Source of the DNA: Gibbula magus
Taxonomy: Eukaryota > Mollusca > Gastropoda > Trochida > Trochidae
Assembly (NCBI GenBank): GCA_936450465.1
Contig: OW388296.1
Coordinates: 56,881,867-56,945,866 of the forward strand
Length of the DNA: 64,000 bases
Reading direction: 5' to 3'
Positions 47,096 to 58,641 of the stretch are shown one piece after another. The position numbers were made by a program, and so were the translations under genes. The stretch's first letter is position 1; every line of letters begins with the position of its first letter. Below the pieces are notes generated by a model. That model made no database searches and had not been told where the DNA came from. It saw only the letters and a program-made list of their open reading frames with translations.

Positions 47096-48605
47096 TTATT
47101 GCAGTATACCACAAGGTAACATGCTGTCACCATCACTATTAACATGATTATTATTATGGGTTTTTTCTTATTTTGGAGACTTCAATTGCTTTATAAGTAA
47201 AAGAGAAAGGGTGGTTTTAAATCATTATTCATCCATGTTAACATCGCTCCGATTGATGATAAACACATAATGAATGTTATGTCAATCAATTATTGACATA
47301 GCATGCATTATTATATATGATAAAAGAGAGTTTATGGAAACAGGTAAACAATATGGATCAGTCCGCAGGGTTTACCTCAAGGCTGCATGCTTTCCCGCAA
47401 AACAATGATTTGATTCAAGGTGAGTTAATGAATGTGCATTCTGCATACATCCCTTTTTCTGCTTCAAAGATTCCTCGATGATTTCGAATTATCGCCGATG
47501 TCTAATGTTTGGTAATAGGGGAGGATTGAGCATACTTTTTTGGAAATTTAGGAGAGGAATAGAAGACTAATACTTAAAGTGTACGTAAGAATACGTAAGG
47601 TATAAATACTTAACATACATAATACATAATACAAAAGAAACGTTACCATACTTAACATAATATAATTAAATCCATGAGTGATAAACAAAACCGACAACAA
47701 AGATACATGTCTTCAGAAGCCAACTAAACTACATTTGAAATTTCAAAACTTGATCTGTTCCTATTTCTGAGAAACACGCATTTTAAAATTAAACAGAGAA
47801 ATGCGAGAGACTCGGGGTGTACCGTAAGGTTCCACACCACCACTACTACTTTTAGTTGTACAACAGCATTCGTCCATTGCGATCCATTGAAAACTCATAC
47901 ACGTTCTTATTCTCTAAACCTTTTTGCTAAGTTATAAGTTGTATATATTCCAAACCAGCTTTTAAAGGGGCAGTAGCACGTCTTTTGCGAATTTTATATT
48001 TTCAAATTTCCCATTTATAATTATAGCTTATGTCATTTGTATTTACTTTAGAGGGTAAAGCATTTTATTACACAAACCAATTATTCGTAGTGGCAATAAC
48101 GGTGTTGCGTATAAAGCAAAAATTGCATGGCGGCGATTTTATTGTGAACACATTTTATTATTTTGAATGACAAAAACGATTCCCATGGCTTTGCGGAACC
48201 ATGTACACTCATTTTTAACTTGATTTTCCGAAGAGAGAATGGTGTTTTACTATTGGTAACATTATTTTTTAAATACATTTCATCGACTTATTTCAGCGAA
48301 AAAACGTGCTACTGCCCCTTTAACTAACACGTTGTGTTACTTTGATGATGTTTTGGCGGCCTTCATTCTTTATCTTGTTTGCTTTTACTAATAATAATTT
48401 CACTATCTAATTCAATCAAATTTCTCGCCGATAAGGGCTACAATGTTACACAGTTAAACTATAACTCACTCACTTACTTTTATTCTTTAAGTTAACTTCA
48501 TCACACTAATCAGATTTGCAAATCCGAATGTCTGAACGGAATCCTTGAATAGTCCTCGAGGTGTACCACAATGTTTCATGCTCTCGCCACCTCTATTAAC
48601 TATTA
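47096..48605 (+). mobile_element. four relics of one reverse transcriptase motif
   Basis: The plus strand shows decayed versions of the RT box G-V/I-P-Q-G-x-M-L-S-P at 47102-47141 (SIPQGNMLSPSLL), 47368-47396 (GLPQGCMLS), 47814-47850 (GVP-stop-GSTPPLL) and 48557-48600 (GVPQCFMLSPPLL). Each is only about 30-45 bp of recognisable coding, separated by AT-rich DNA and by a MITE. They are fossils of a LINE-like element or of a repeat carrying that box several times. Confidence 0.45.
47962..48323 (+). mobile_element. TTAA-flanked MITE, family 2, complete copy
   Basis: The termini are a perfect inverted repeat, TTAAAGGGGCAGTAGCACGT at the left and its reverse complement at the right, including the TTAA target duplication on both sides (47962-47965 and 48320-48323). 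It is 362 bp with no transposase. Interior blocks (GAGGGTAAAGCATTTTATTA, TTCCCATGGCTTTGCGGAAC) also occur inverted at 31495-31770. The terminus AAAGG-GC-TAGCACG resembles family 1, so both probably used related transposases. Confidence 0.85.
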
Positions 48606-50511
48606 AACAGTATTGAGTCATTGCGAAAACACGCTAGGTCATTTAAGGTCTTCAAGAGCCTCGGGCAATCTATAAAATACTTTCTATCAGTAGCCACAAC
48701 AAAGAAAATCCACTCTTTTGACCCACTGATCCAATTATTGGTTAAGCTTGTCAGAACATGTCAAGTCCTAATCGGACGTCGGCATGGGCAAATTTCCACT
48801 TTGTGTTTCCTTTTTTCTTCCGATTACACAAAGATGTTGAAGCACTAGAAGAAATTACCATCGAAACGATGACTCTGCCTATTAAGGACGGGAAATGTTT
48901 ACGAACAATGCCTTGTTTCTTTGGCAGCCATCGTAAGAGGCGGAATTACACTCAACTAATACTCGTTACAATGTTGTAATTGGTGCAACTCTCATGTCAA
49001 TGCACTTTCGCTTTAGTAGAAAAATAGATGGAATACCTTACATAAAATGTACTTTCAATGAAGTAGAAAAAGAATGAAATGTATACCCTGCATATTAACG
49101 GACTTTCTACGAAGTAGAACATAAATTCAATATACCTTATATATCAACGTACTTTCCGTGAAGAAGAAAACAAATGCAATATTTACGCAAATCCATCGAT
49201 GGTCAAATTTCAATAATGTAATGCTTAATCTTTATCAGTTTTCAACAAAGAATAACATTTTGAATTTAATTGAAGAGCCTCGTCATGATCAAGGTCAAGA
49301 GTAAAATTCTTTAACATGGTTATAATTTATTTCTCTGCAGCTAATCAGGGAAGTGTCAGGTGAACAACGGATTTGATCATAAATATCTGCATCTAACATT
49401 CCTAACCTGCTCTAGAACAGTCAACATCGAGTGTGGTCTCCCTAGGCGGGCAAGGTGGTCGAATCCCCGCATAACAATCCAAAAACCATTCATACGTGCA
49501 TAGGAAATCAGGCGAATGAGGAATGTCTTTATAATTTACATCCATTCAATATTAACGTTCCTTAAGGGGGATAGCTTTCCCCTAATTGTAAGGCTTATCA
49601 TTTTAAAAGAATTCACGAGCATTAACATTCTCCGAGCCAAGGTGAGAACCAATGGGGACTACTCCGTGATGTCGGCTGGGAGAGGGTTAATTTCAAATAG
49701 AGACGAATGTTTCCCCACCTCTTGTTTTGATCAGCTGATCTGTCAGAGACGCCAAGGGGGACGGAGGATCAGCTTTGAGGGGGGTCCGCACGTGCAGGGA
49801 AGGTAATTGTGGGTATTCTGCAACGCTGGGTGGCAACGGTTGTGTTTGATAAGGTATTCAAGTTTTAGTAACAATTACTGCCATGGTGTGTCAGTAAGAC
49901 GATATTGGCCAAGTTGGTTGACGCAACTGATTGAATGGGACAGCGATGTCTGTGGTTAACTTCATTATTTAATGTGTGAAAGTATTAGCTTATATTTAAA
50001 TCACTGTCATCGTCATCATTATCATCATCAACAACAACAACCTCATCGCTTACACCACCAACACCAAGCCAGTTATCACTAATCAAATTTCATGAAGTCC
50101 CATTTGATATGTGCAAAAGCAAAATACAGGTTGTTTGACCAGATTTTATAAACGTAAAATAATGCTGTATTTAGGATAGACATGAACTTGCACTCTTCGT
50201 GGAAATAATTTATATACATGACTCACAACCGCTGTCTACCCCATGTGTGTGTGCCATTAGCATATATGCAATTACGGAATATTATGATGATTCCCAACGT
50301 GTTAGCTGCGCCCTGAGGGTTCCGTGTGTTTGCCTGTGTTAAACACCTATGTGTAGAGTCACATGAGATATTCAGCAGCTGTCACGATATTAATTGGTTT
50401 CGATCGATAATCTGCGTATGATGAAGTTTAGGATAAACTTACAAAAAACACAAACTACCAGATAAATGTAAATAATATACATAATAATACGATACGACAC
50501 AATTTCCCTTC
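48606..50511. other. non-coding stretch
   Basis: No gene recognised. The open frames here (48621, 48758, 49516) match nothing known to me. A (CAT)n/(CAA)n-rich patch lies at 50005-50040. Confidence 0.5.
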
Positions 50512-50971
50512 TGAAATAAAGTGATCTCACAAAAATATTTTTAAAAATTGTTATCAATGTCAAATACTCCTGAATCAATTAAAAGAGTTTCAAAACTGTT
50601 AAGCCACACCAGTCCATTTTCCATCGAGCGGCCATTTTAAGGTGTTCACCTTAAACTTGCCGCTCGAGGGTATTTCAAGTGATCTGATTGATGATCTGAT
50701 TGACTCAGAGTAGAGTTTTGAATACGGTACAATGATGGAATGGTCAACCATCTTGCTGTATGATGTCGTAAAGCTACCTTTCACCACTTTGGCTTTATAT
50801 GTCGCACCATTTTCTGCGAATACGGATAACCGTTTCCTATGGATACGTCTTTTCGGTTCGTGTAATGAGATGAATTTCCTAATAACGTACCAATATATTG
50901 TATAAAAATTAATGATAAATGGAAATTTTGAGAAAACATAGTGTGCCAAAAATAACGTGCTACTAGCGCCG
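50512..50971 (-). mobile_element. TTAA-type MITE, family 1, reverse copy
   Basis: This shares the reverse complement of the family-1 interior (GAATCAATTAAAAGAGTTTC, CGCACCATTTTCTGCGAATA) and ends at ACGTGCTACTAGCGCC, the family terminus. The outer TTAA is lost on the right. An internal CGAGCGGC...GCCGCTCG dyad is present, as in the 54027 copy. Confidence 0.72.
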
Positions 50972-52571
50972 ACGGTGAGGTGTGGCGAAATGCATTAACA
51001 CTGACACTGAAGCAGTGCCAAAACACGTTCATCGAAAGTTGAAATGAAGTTTGAGTCACATGCCCATTTACATAATTTATTCACTGTCCCATACACATGA
51101 CGTGTGTAAAGAGGGTTGGGGAATTAACAAACTAATTTTTAGTTTAGCTCTGCGTGTGTATGCGAGCTGCCATTTGCATTCCAGCGGAAGCAGCACGAAG
51201 GCGAAATATCGCGAGTTTCTATAGGCCGCCGTAGCGTTAAATATTTTTCATTTGAAAATCATTGTATTTTTTAAACATATTTCAGGTCATGACAAAATAA
51301 CAATGTGAACTGAATCAACATTAAGGGGGTGTTATTTTGTGTCAATTAACTGTGAGAGAAATCACACCGTTCAGTTACATATGTAAATGCGCAGTTTGAA
51401 GGAAACTTCAACTTTGAAATTATTTTTTTTGCGCTCATAACCCTTTTGATACTGGCAGTCTTCGGACAGTCGGCGCAGTTTATAAACTGATGTCTTTGAA
51501 GAAAAATGACGTTTAGTTATATTTTCTCTAGGGCATTTTTTGTCTACAATTTAGGATCCCAATTGGCCAAGGAGTCTGTACATTAAAAGTCAGTTCCATA
51601 GAGGCACTGGTTCAGGAGAAGTCGAAAAGTGGACGTGACTGACGGACGCCATGCAATGCCATTAGCCCATCGGCCAGGCCTGGTGAGTTAAAATAAAAGT
51701 CAAAAAGGCCGAGTCCAAACATCAAACTGGCCGAAAGTCAAGAGACAAAAGGACGGAAATTTTCAAAATTTCATTTATGTATATATTATGATATGAAAAA
51801 TAATGTTGATTAAGTGTTAACATGTTATCATTGGGTGTTTGCCTTGAGGTTTGGTAAGTGTTTCAACTTAGCTATGTGTTTTATTTTAATCTATGACTGT
51901 TTCATTTCTAAGTATCTGGACCCATACGTACATATAATTTACTGGACTTAGTCAAGTCAAGTCAAGTCAAAGTGTATTCTCCTAAGTCGAGTATAGACAT
52001 ATAGAAAGATATCGACATAAATACAACATATATAGCATACGCGAGTCCCATTTGATAAAGAACAATTTTAGCAAGTATTGCTTTGTATGTGATGGACATA
52101 AGTGAAATATATAGTTCGATGGATGAATGTTGACAATGACTTACAGGAAGAAATTCGTTTCTCAATTAATTTAGCAGGTTATTTATATCTAGCCTAAAGT
52201 AAAATTCACCTCAAATATTATATTACCATGCTGCATATGATATATATGTTTTATCAATATAATACGATATATACAGGTTTCAATGGGGAGTTTGTGGTTC
52301 AAGTTCTACCTTTCGTAATCTAAGTGCGTAAATTCAAAGGGTTCAAAGAGAATTCAAACAAATATTTTTCAATACAGAGATTTTGTTATACACACGTACA
52401 TATATTTAGTACATATCATAGTATATGCCTTTTGAAGATACCCACTGTCAGGTATAGTCGAAAACTTTCTCTGAATGCAGTTGTACATGATGTCAACACC
52501 AACCGTTTCAGCACCTGAGCATTGATTAACGAACAGTGTGTGTTCTTTGCACCTACCCGAACATAACACTT
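50972..52571. other. non-coding stretch
   Basis: No gene seen. A short pentanucleotide run (AGTCA)4 lies at about 51953-51969. Confidence 0.5.
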
Positions 52572-52788
52572 GGGCCGTGTTCAAGTTAGGTTTCAAAGTA
52601 AGTGCTCAATGAGCGATTACTTTGAAACCTTTCTTGAACGCGATTGCTCAATGTAGCGCTACGTAGCAAGGCGAGCGAACTTCAAGGAATTTGCACTATG
52701 ACGTTCAAGAGAGAAGAAGCGCTACTTTGAGCGCTACATTGAGCGATCAATAAGCAAATTAAGCGCTCGCTGTTACTGAACGGGACAA
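52572..52788. mobile_element. small palindrome-rich element
   Basis: Between GGGCCGTGTTCAAG and TACTGAACGGGACAA lie nested dyads. A perfect 14-bp inverted repeat AGGTTTCAAAGTAA/TTACTTTGAAACCT sits at 52588-52601 and 52617-52630, extending to 23 bp with two mismatches. GCGCTAC and TGAGCGCTACATTGAGCG words follow. The outer ends are imperfect inverted repeats. It is probably a non-autonomous foldback-type element. Confidence 0.55.
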
Positions 52789-52996
52789 TGATTTATGTTC
52801 GAAAACAGAAAAAAGGTATTACTCGAGAAGGAAGCATGCCATATGTTACAATATATTAATATTATGGAATACAACGCCACGTGTTCTAAACTATTATAAA
52901 TACCGAGTAATGATTTATGCAATATTATCATTAGCGCATGCTCTTGACACAGTCAACAGGACAAGACGAAAGAAACGTAAGTTTAATGATATTGCT

Positions 52997-53625
52997 TTTT
53001 TGACAAAATCTTTTTTTTTTATTATTATTTTATTTCTTTTTGAGGTACATATACATTTAGGTTCAAACTACAAAGAAATGACAATTTACATAGCAACATT
53101 TACATATAGGCGAATTTTGCATACATGCAAGTATGCACAGGTTGTATCAAGTTTTCAATTACAATGGTAACAAAGGCATATAAAGAAGAAGTGATTAATG
53201 TTTGAATAGTAAATGGCAGGATGACCAAAATTTCATATATTTTGAGTAGTTGCAATTCGAATAACAGTTGTATTTATCAATGTTATATATTTTCTTCAGA
53301 TCGTTTTGAATGTATGTGAAGTTTGGTTTCAAACCAAATTGTTTTGCTTTGAAAATGGTGTATTTCACATTTGTAATTATCATGTTCAATACCCTATTTC
53401 TGTATTCGGGGTATCCAAGAAAAATGTTTCGTTTGGAAAACTTTATGTTCGCTTCAGTGTACGTCTCTCCATTCTTTAACTTTGTTCCATAAGTTTTTAA
53501 CAATTCGACAATCAAAAAATAGATGAATTATGGTTTCTTTCTCTTTATTACAAAAACTGCATTTATTTTCATCTTTTAATTTCATCTTTTGCAGAAGATC
53601 ATTTGATAATTTTTGACAAAATCTT
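52997..53625 (-). mobile_element. 5'-truncated L1/Tx1-like LINE insertion with 16-bp target duplication
   Basis: The minus strand encodes the C-terminal end of a LINE protein: LLQKMKLKDENKCSFCNKE, ETIIHLFFDC and NLWNKVKEW. One frameshift near 53465 leads to IFKAKQFGLKPNFTYIQNDL. An A-rich tail (complement of 53009-53036) marks the 3' end. The insertion, about 53013-53609, is bracketed by the identical 16-bp sequence TTTTTGACAAAATCTT at 52997-53012 and 53610-53625. The clade call is from pattern memory and less certain than the insertion itself. Confidence 0.82.
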
Positions 53626-53681
53626 GACAATTACTACGGAAGCGTATAAGTGTCACGGTGAAAAAAAAATCTGTCAAACTA

Positions 53682-53921
53682 TCTCCTTATAGTAGGACTT
53701 AGTATCTCCTACGTAGGACATAGCATCTCCTACGTAGGACTTCGTATCTCCTACGTAGGACTTCGTATCTCCTACGTAGGACTTAGTATCTCCTACGTAG
53801 GACTTAGTATCTCATACGTAGGACATAGTATCTCCTACGTAGGACTTAGTATCTCCAACGTAGGACTTAGTATCTCCTACGTAGGACATAGTAGGGTTAT
53901 CTCCTACGTAGGACTTAGTAT
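53682..53921. repeat. 21-bp palindromic minisatellite
   Basis: About eleven units of TATCTCCTACGTAGGACTTA(G), with TACGTAGG at 53710, 53731, 53752, 53773, 53794, 53815, 53836, 53878 and 53905. Each unit has a perfect 12-bp palindrome TCCTACGTAGGA. The unit before 53905 carries a 6-bp insertion. Confidence 0.93.
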
Positions 53922-54026
53922 CTGTAATGTTATTTGGAGGGAATATTGTCTTTCCGTTACTGCTCCCTTAGTGTCCATTTCGTTAGTGATAGTTTACTGT
54001 TACAGTTAGTTTCAAATTATTATAAT

Positions 54027-54555
54027 TATTTGCACACTATTTTTTCTCAGATTTGCCATTTATTATTAAAGATGGTACAATATTGTATTACGTTAGAGGG
54101 TAAAACATCCTATTACACGACCCGACAGGCCGCATGTATATAGAAAACGGTTATCCGTATTGGTAGAAAATGGGGCGACGTATGAAGGGAGCATTTTATG
54201 GAACTCTTCAGTGTCAGAGATAGATTTGTAGGTGTCATGCGATTTTGAGAGTTCAGACAGATTGTTGACCATACCGTCATAGTGTTATATTCAAAACTAT
54301 ATTATTGGGTGATTAGTTCTCGCTACGTCAGTCAGAACACTTGTACCACATTCGAGCGGCCATTTTCATGTGAACACTTTAAATGGCCGCTCGGAGGGAA
54401 ATGGACTCGAGTGGCTTAACCAAACCATTACATTCATTTTAGAACTCTTTTTATTGATTCATGAGTATTATTTAGCCATTGGTAACACTTATTAACCTTT
54501 TTGTGACAACACTTTATTTCAATTCATTAGGAATAGCGTGCTCCAACGCCTTTAA
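54027..54555 (+). mobile_element. TTAA-type MITE, family 1, left end lost
   Basis: It follows the 26973 element from ATTTGCCATTTATTATTAAA to the right end GTGCTCCAACGCCTTTAA (TTAA at 54552-54555). It contains a 12-bp-stem hairpin GAGCGGCCATTT...AAATGGCCGCTC near 54354-54393. Confidence 0.75.
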
Positions 54556-55684
54556 AGGGTTAGGGTTTGGAGACAACTGACAACATAAAACTTTGTTAGG
54601 CATTGAAAGGGTCCTGGCATAGGATTGGACATATGACAAAAGTAATATTTTTTGCTTAAATGAGGCACATTCTTATCTATTTAATATGTTTATTTGTCTT
54701 GTGTACTTGGTCTCAGATTGTTTTACAAAAAGTAAATCGAATAAGCATATACTTCAGACCTGAAAAAGGAGTAAGCACATACTACGAGTCGCCATTTCTG
54801 TTCACATTTACGAAATTCTTATTTAGAAGTCTTACTTCATTTCACTTCATTGAACATTTGATTGGAATTATATGTAATTAAATGAAAGTCAAATAAGAAC
54901 GCTCATTTATGGATAAACAACCTCATTTATTCAACATTAATTGTTCTTATTTCACTTCAAACCTACAAACTACCACTGAAATAAGTTATATGTAATTAGA
55001 TGTATACACCTCATATCAGCAGAAGTTCTACTGTCGTTCTAATGACGACATGCTACAAATGACAATTGCAAGAACATTTAACAACTGAGGTAGATTTTAA
55101 AATTCGTCACTTCAGATGGTTAATTTACCCATATGGTAAATATACTTGTCAAAATAGGTTAGGTATATTGGAAGTATAATTATTGATATTTAATCAGTGT
55201 GTAAATGTGCAAATATATCAATATAAAACATTTCAAAATTTACATTTATCGCTATCTATTCTTCTCCAGTACATTCATAACACCAAGAGTACAGAAATTC
55301 ATTAACGGTAATTAAATATGGAAGCTGAGATCCTTTATTGGTGAGTAATGTTTTGAGTGAGCTCGAGGTCGTGTAACAATTGTCCAACACCACGTTCAAA
55401 GTGTAATTAGGTCGCTAGTAGTGGCAATGACCGTGGATTTTCATTTCAGGGAAATATTGACTGTACTTGAATTATTGAAGGAGTTTAAAACTGATATTCC
55501 AAAACATAAATAGGGAATCCGCAATCATATCGTGTTTTACAACAATGTAGAGATCTACCGTGAACTATTGAATTAATATCAGTTTATTAAATATAATCCG
55601 TTCAGTGCAAAACTATACTGGATTGCATAACACATGATGGCTCAATCAACTCTACTTCTATAGATATATCAATATATAAAGTAC
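54556..55684. other. AT-rich non-coding stretch
   Basis: No gene, RNA or element recognised. Confidence 0.55.
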
Positions 55685-56060
55685 TTAAAGGCGCTCTAGC
55701 ACGTTTTTCTTAATGAAAAAATTGATCTCACGAAAAGGTAAATAATACTTACCAATGGCTAAATAATACTCCCGAATCAATAAAAAGAGTTCTGCAAAGA
55801 ATGTACATTTTTCGGTTAAGCCATGCGAGTCCATTTCCATTCCAGTGGCCATCGGCTGTAGTGATACCTAAACAATCAAAGTGGAGTTTTGAATATGGAT
55901 CCATGATAGAATGGTCAATTATCTTGTCTGAACTCTCAAATGACCTACAAATCTACCTCTCACACTGAAGAGTTCCACACCACTGTCGCTTTATACGTCG
56001 CACCGTTTTATTTCAATAGTGATAACTTTTTTTGAATGGATGCAGGCTTATCGCATCGTG
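55685..56060 (-). mobile_element. TTAA-type MITE, family 1, reverse copy
   Basis: It starts with TTAAAGGCGCTCTAGCACG and continues as the reverse complement of the family interior (AATGGCTAAATAATACTCCC, CACTGAAGAGTTCCACACCA). The right terminus has decayed, so the end coordinate is approximate. Confidence 0.72.
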
Positions 56061-56181
56061 TAAGGCTACTGTCTACTGCCACAACAAGGATTTTATGAAC
56101 GACTCTATTTACCAGGGATCCTCAATATAACACGATAACAATTAAAAAGACTGTTTTACACTTAACAACGGTTGATAATAT

Positions 56182-56322
56182 GGAGAATCCATTCTACCTC
56201 GGATATGGTAAGGTTGTAGACCCTGATAGTCAGAAAAAAACCTCGGATGCTTCGCACCATCGGGCATTTTCTTCCTATCAGGGTCCACAACCTTACCATA
56301 TCCTCTGTATCATGGGTTCTCC
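56182..56322. repeat. 141-bp hairpin element with 48-bp arms
   Basis: The arms at about 56182-56229 and 56275-56322 (both begin GGAGAA when read inward from their outer ends, and share GGATATGGTAAGGTTGT) pair with a handful of mismatches. The loop contains CCTCGGATGCTTCGCACCAT. It is a hairpin-type MITE inserted beside a family-1 element. Confidence 0.72.
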
Positions 56323-56499
56323 TTACATTAATTGACCCCTACATGATGTTTCTCATGATTAAGATAAAATGGTTAATATTTTCATCTAAAGGTATACAAA
56401 GAAAAGGTTGTGCTTTAATTTTCACTTAAGTACATGTAGATGTAATCATCATTTAGATTGCAAACATAATTAATGCTAGACAACATTTACGATGTTCAA

Positions 56500-57695
56500 A
56501 GCTTAACTGTCAACCTTTTGATGAAAGGCTTCAACAGAAAAGTTGCTTTTCTTGACATTGTGACTCCGAAAGTGTCGATACAATTTGAATAGCGCAATAT
56601 GTTGAGCAGCTATGATCCTTTTAACTTTGCTGAAAATGGCGATTTTCGAAAAATGACAATCATCTATGACGTGTCACATGTAAACTATAACAGATACATG
56701 ATTGAAAGTTATTGTCCTTAATAAATTACCTTTCTATTTAAACATGGTCTATTTAACGTCTCGCTATCTTCAATGGTTTACGATCGACAATTCTCCAAAA
56801 AATATACCCTTCGAAAATGCTCAAAATCTCAAAATTTAAATTATTTTCGCAAATGCCCAAATTGTGCCAAAACTATCAAGTTTTATATGATAATGAAAAC
56901 TTATGTAATTGGTAAATTGGTTATAAGAAAGAGATGACAATAAGTAAATTTGACATAAGTTCATTCTCAACAGAGAAACGCCCCTTTGAATGCGAGCACT
57001 AAAATATATCTATTTTAAAAAAGTTCACTTTTCAAATGGCTGTAGGTGGTTAACAGCTGAAAATAGCCCAATGGTTTAGGGGGCTCTTTTAAACTACATT
57101 CTTTCAACTTTCAAATCAAATTTTTGATGAATACTTAGGTTCAACATAAAAGTTGTTGTTCTTGAAATTGTCCATACGTTCGTATACATTATGTGTTAAT
57201 TACTTATTTGATTAAACACTTATGTTCGTTTGAACTTTTAAAAAAAACCAATATTATATGGACTGTCACTTGTAAATCGTTATAGATCCATGCTTTAAAA
57301 CTACTTGGTTAATAAAATATCTATTTGCTTTAAAATGATATATCAATCATGATTGTATCTTCATTTATTAAAGAAAATTAATTCTCCAAAGAAAATACCC
57401 CTCGAAAAATCGCAAAATCATCAAATTTCCTTTTTTGGGAAACTTTATAAATTGTGCGCAAACTGTCAATTTTTATATGATAATGTTCTGTAGAGGATTT
57501 GTAAATATAACCATGTAAAACAGATTGAAAGAAACAAATTACGTATCGGGCGATTTCTGACAAAGTTATGTCTCTTTAAATGCAAAGGCCGAAAACCCCT
57601 TTTTCAAAAAGTTCAATTTTAAAAATAGTGAAACGGTTTGATATAGAGCTTTGTTTCATAACTTCATATAAACAGAAGTCTTTCAGCTTTCAATA
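56500..57695. repeat. diverged tandem duplication, period ~590 bp
   Basis: Landmarks recur at a constant offset: ATTCTCCAAA at 56790 and 57381, and TTTTATATGATAATG at 56881 and 57471. In between, AAAGTTG...TTCTTGA, ATACCC-TCGAAAA and GTTCA(C)TTTT phrases also recur in order. Identity is moderate. No coding frame is conserved between the copies. Confidence 0.65.
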
Positions 57696-58024
57696 TACAC
57701 TGACGGGCAAAAGAAAGTATATGGCTCAGTTGTATTTATCATATGTATAATCTTCAAAATCAGAAAATGTGATTCGTCCTGCACACATTTACAACATTTT
57801 GAACATGGTAGGGGTCATGTTGGTTTAAATTTCACCTCCTACCCCTGTCTACTTTAAATAATGATTCTTTAGTTAAAAAATAAAACAGTCACCAATTAAG
57901 TCATTCAAATTACTGCCGTAAGGAGTTATTGTATCGTGCCTTAATCAAATGCATCTCATGTCTTTAAAATATTGAATTAACCGAAAACAAGTGAGTGTTA
58001 TACTTTCTTTTGCCCTTCAGTTTA
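57696..58024. mobile_element. mariner-type MITE (TA-flanked)
   Basis: The left end CACTGACGGGCAAAAGAAAG (from 57698) is matched by TTTCTTTTGCCCTTCAGTTTA at the right, about 25 bp of inverted repeat with few mismatches. TA dinucleotides sit at both borders (57696-57697 and 58023-58024). Length is 329 bp with no transposase. The TA target and CA(C/G)TG...GGCAAAAG style of end fit the Tc1/mariner superfamily. Confidence 0.75.
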
Positions 58025-58506
<482 letters not shown>

Positions 58507-58639
58507 AGGGAGGATACAGTGCTGCCCTTTGGTCAGTTAGTATTAACGTGTTACCTCGAAAGAGAGTACGTGATTTCGATTCCTGCCAGTTGGTATACCA
58601 CCTCGTTTTATCTATGTTTTCAAACTAAATCTTAATTAC

Positions 58640-58641
58640 AG
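58640..58641 (+). other. likely 3' splice site just before the macin start codon
   Basis: TCTTAATTACAG ends immediately before the ATG, preceded by AACTAAAT as a possible branch point. This suggests an intron in the 5' UTR whose acceptor abuts the coding region. The pyrimidine tract is weak, so this is tentative. Confidence 0.4.

Noticed and set aside
49440..49485. B-box-like GGTCGAATCCCC as a tRNA
   Set aside because: No matching A-box or cloverleaf can be drawn; at best a decayed SINE fragment.
49516..49806. 96-codon open frame as a gene
   Set aside because: No leader, motif or splice context, and composition like the flanks.
53934..54143. Open frame at the start of the 54-kb MITE
   Set aside because: Lies across MITE sequence shared with other copies in which the frame is not kept.
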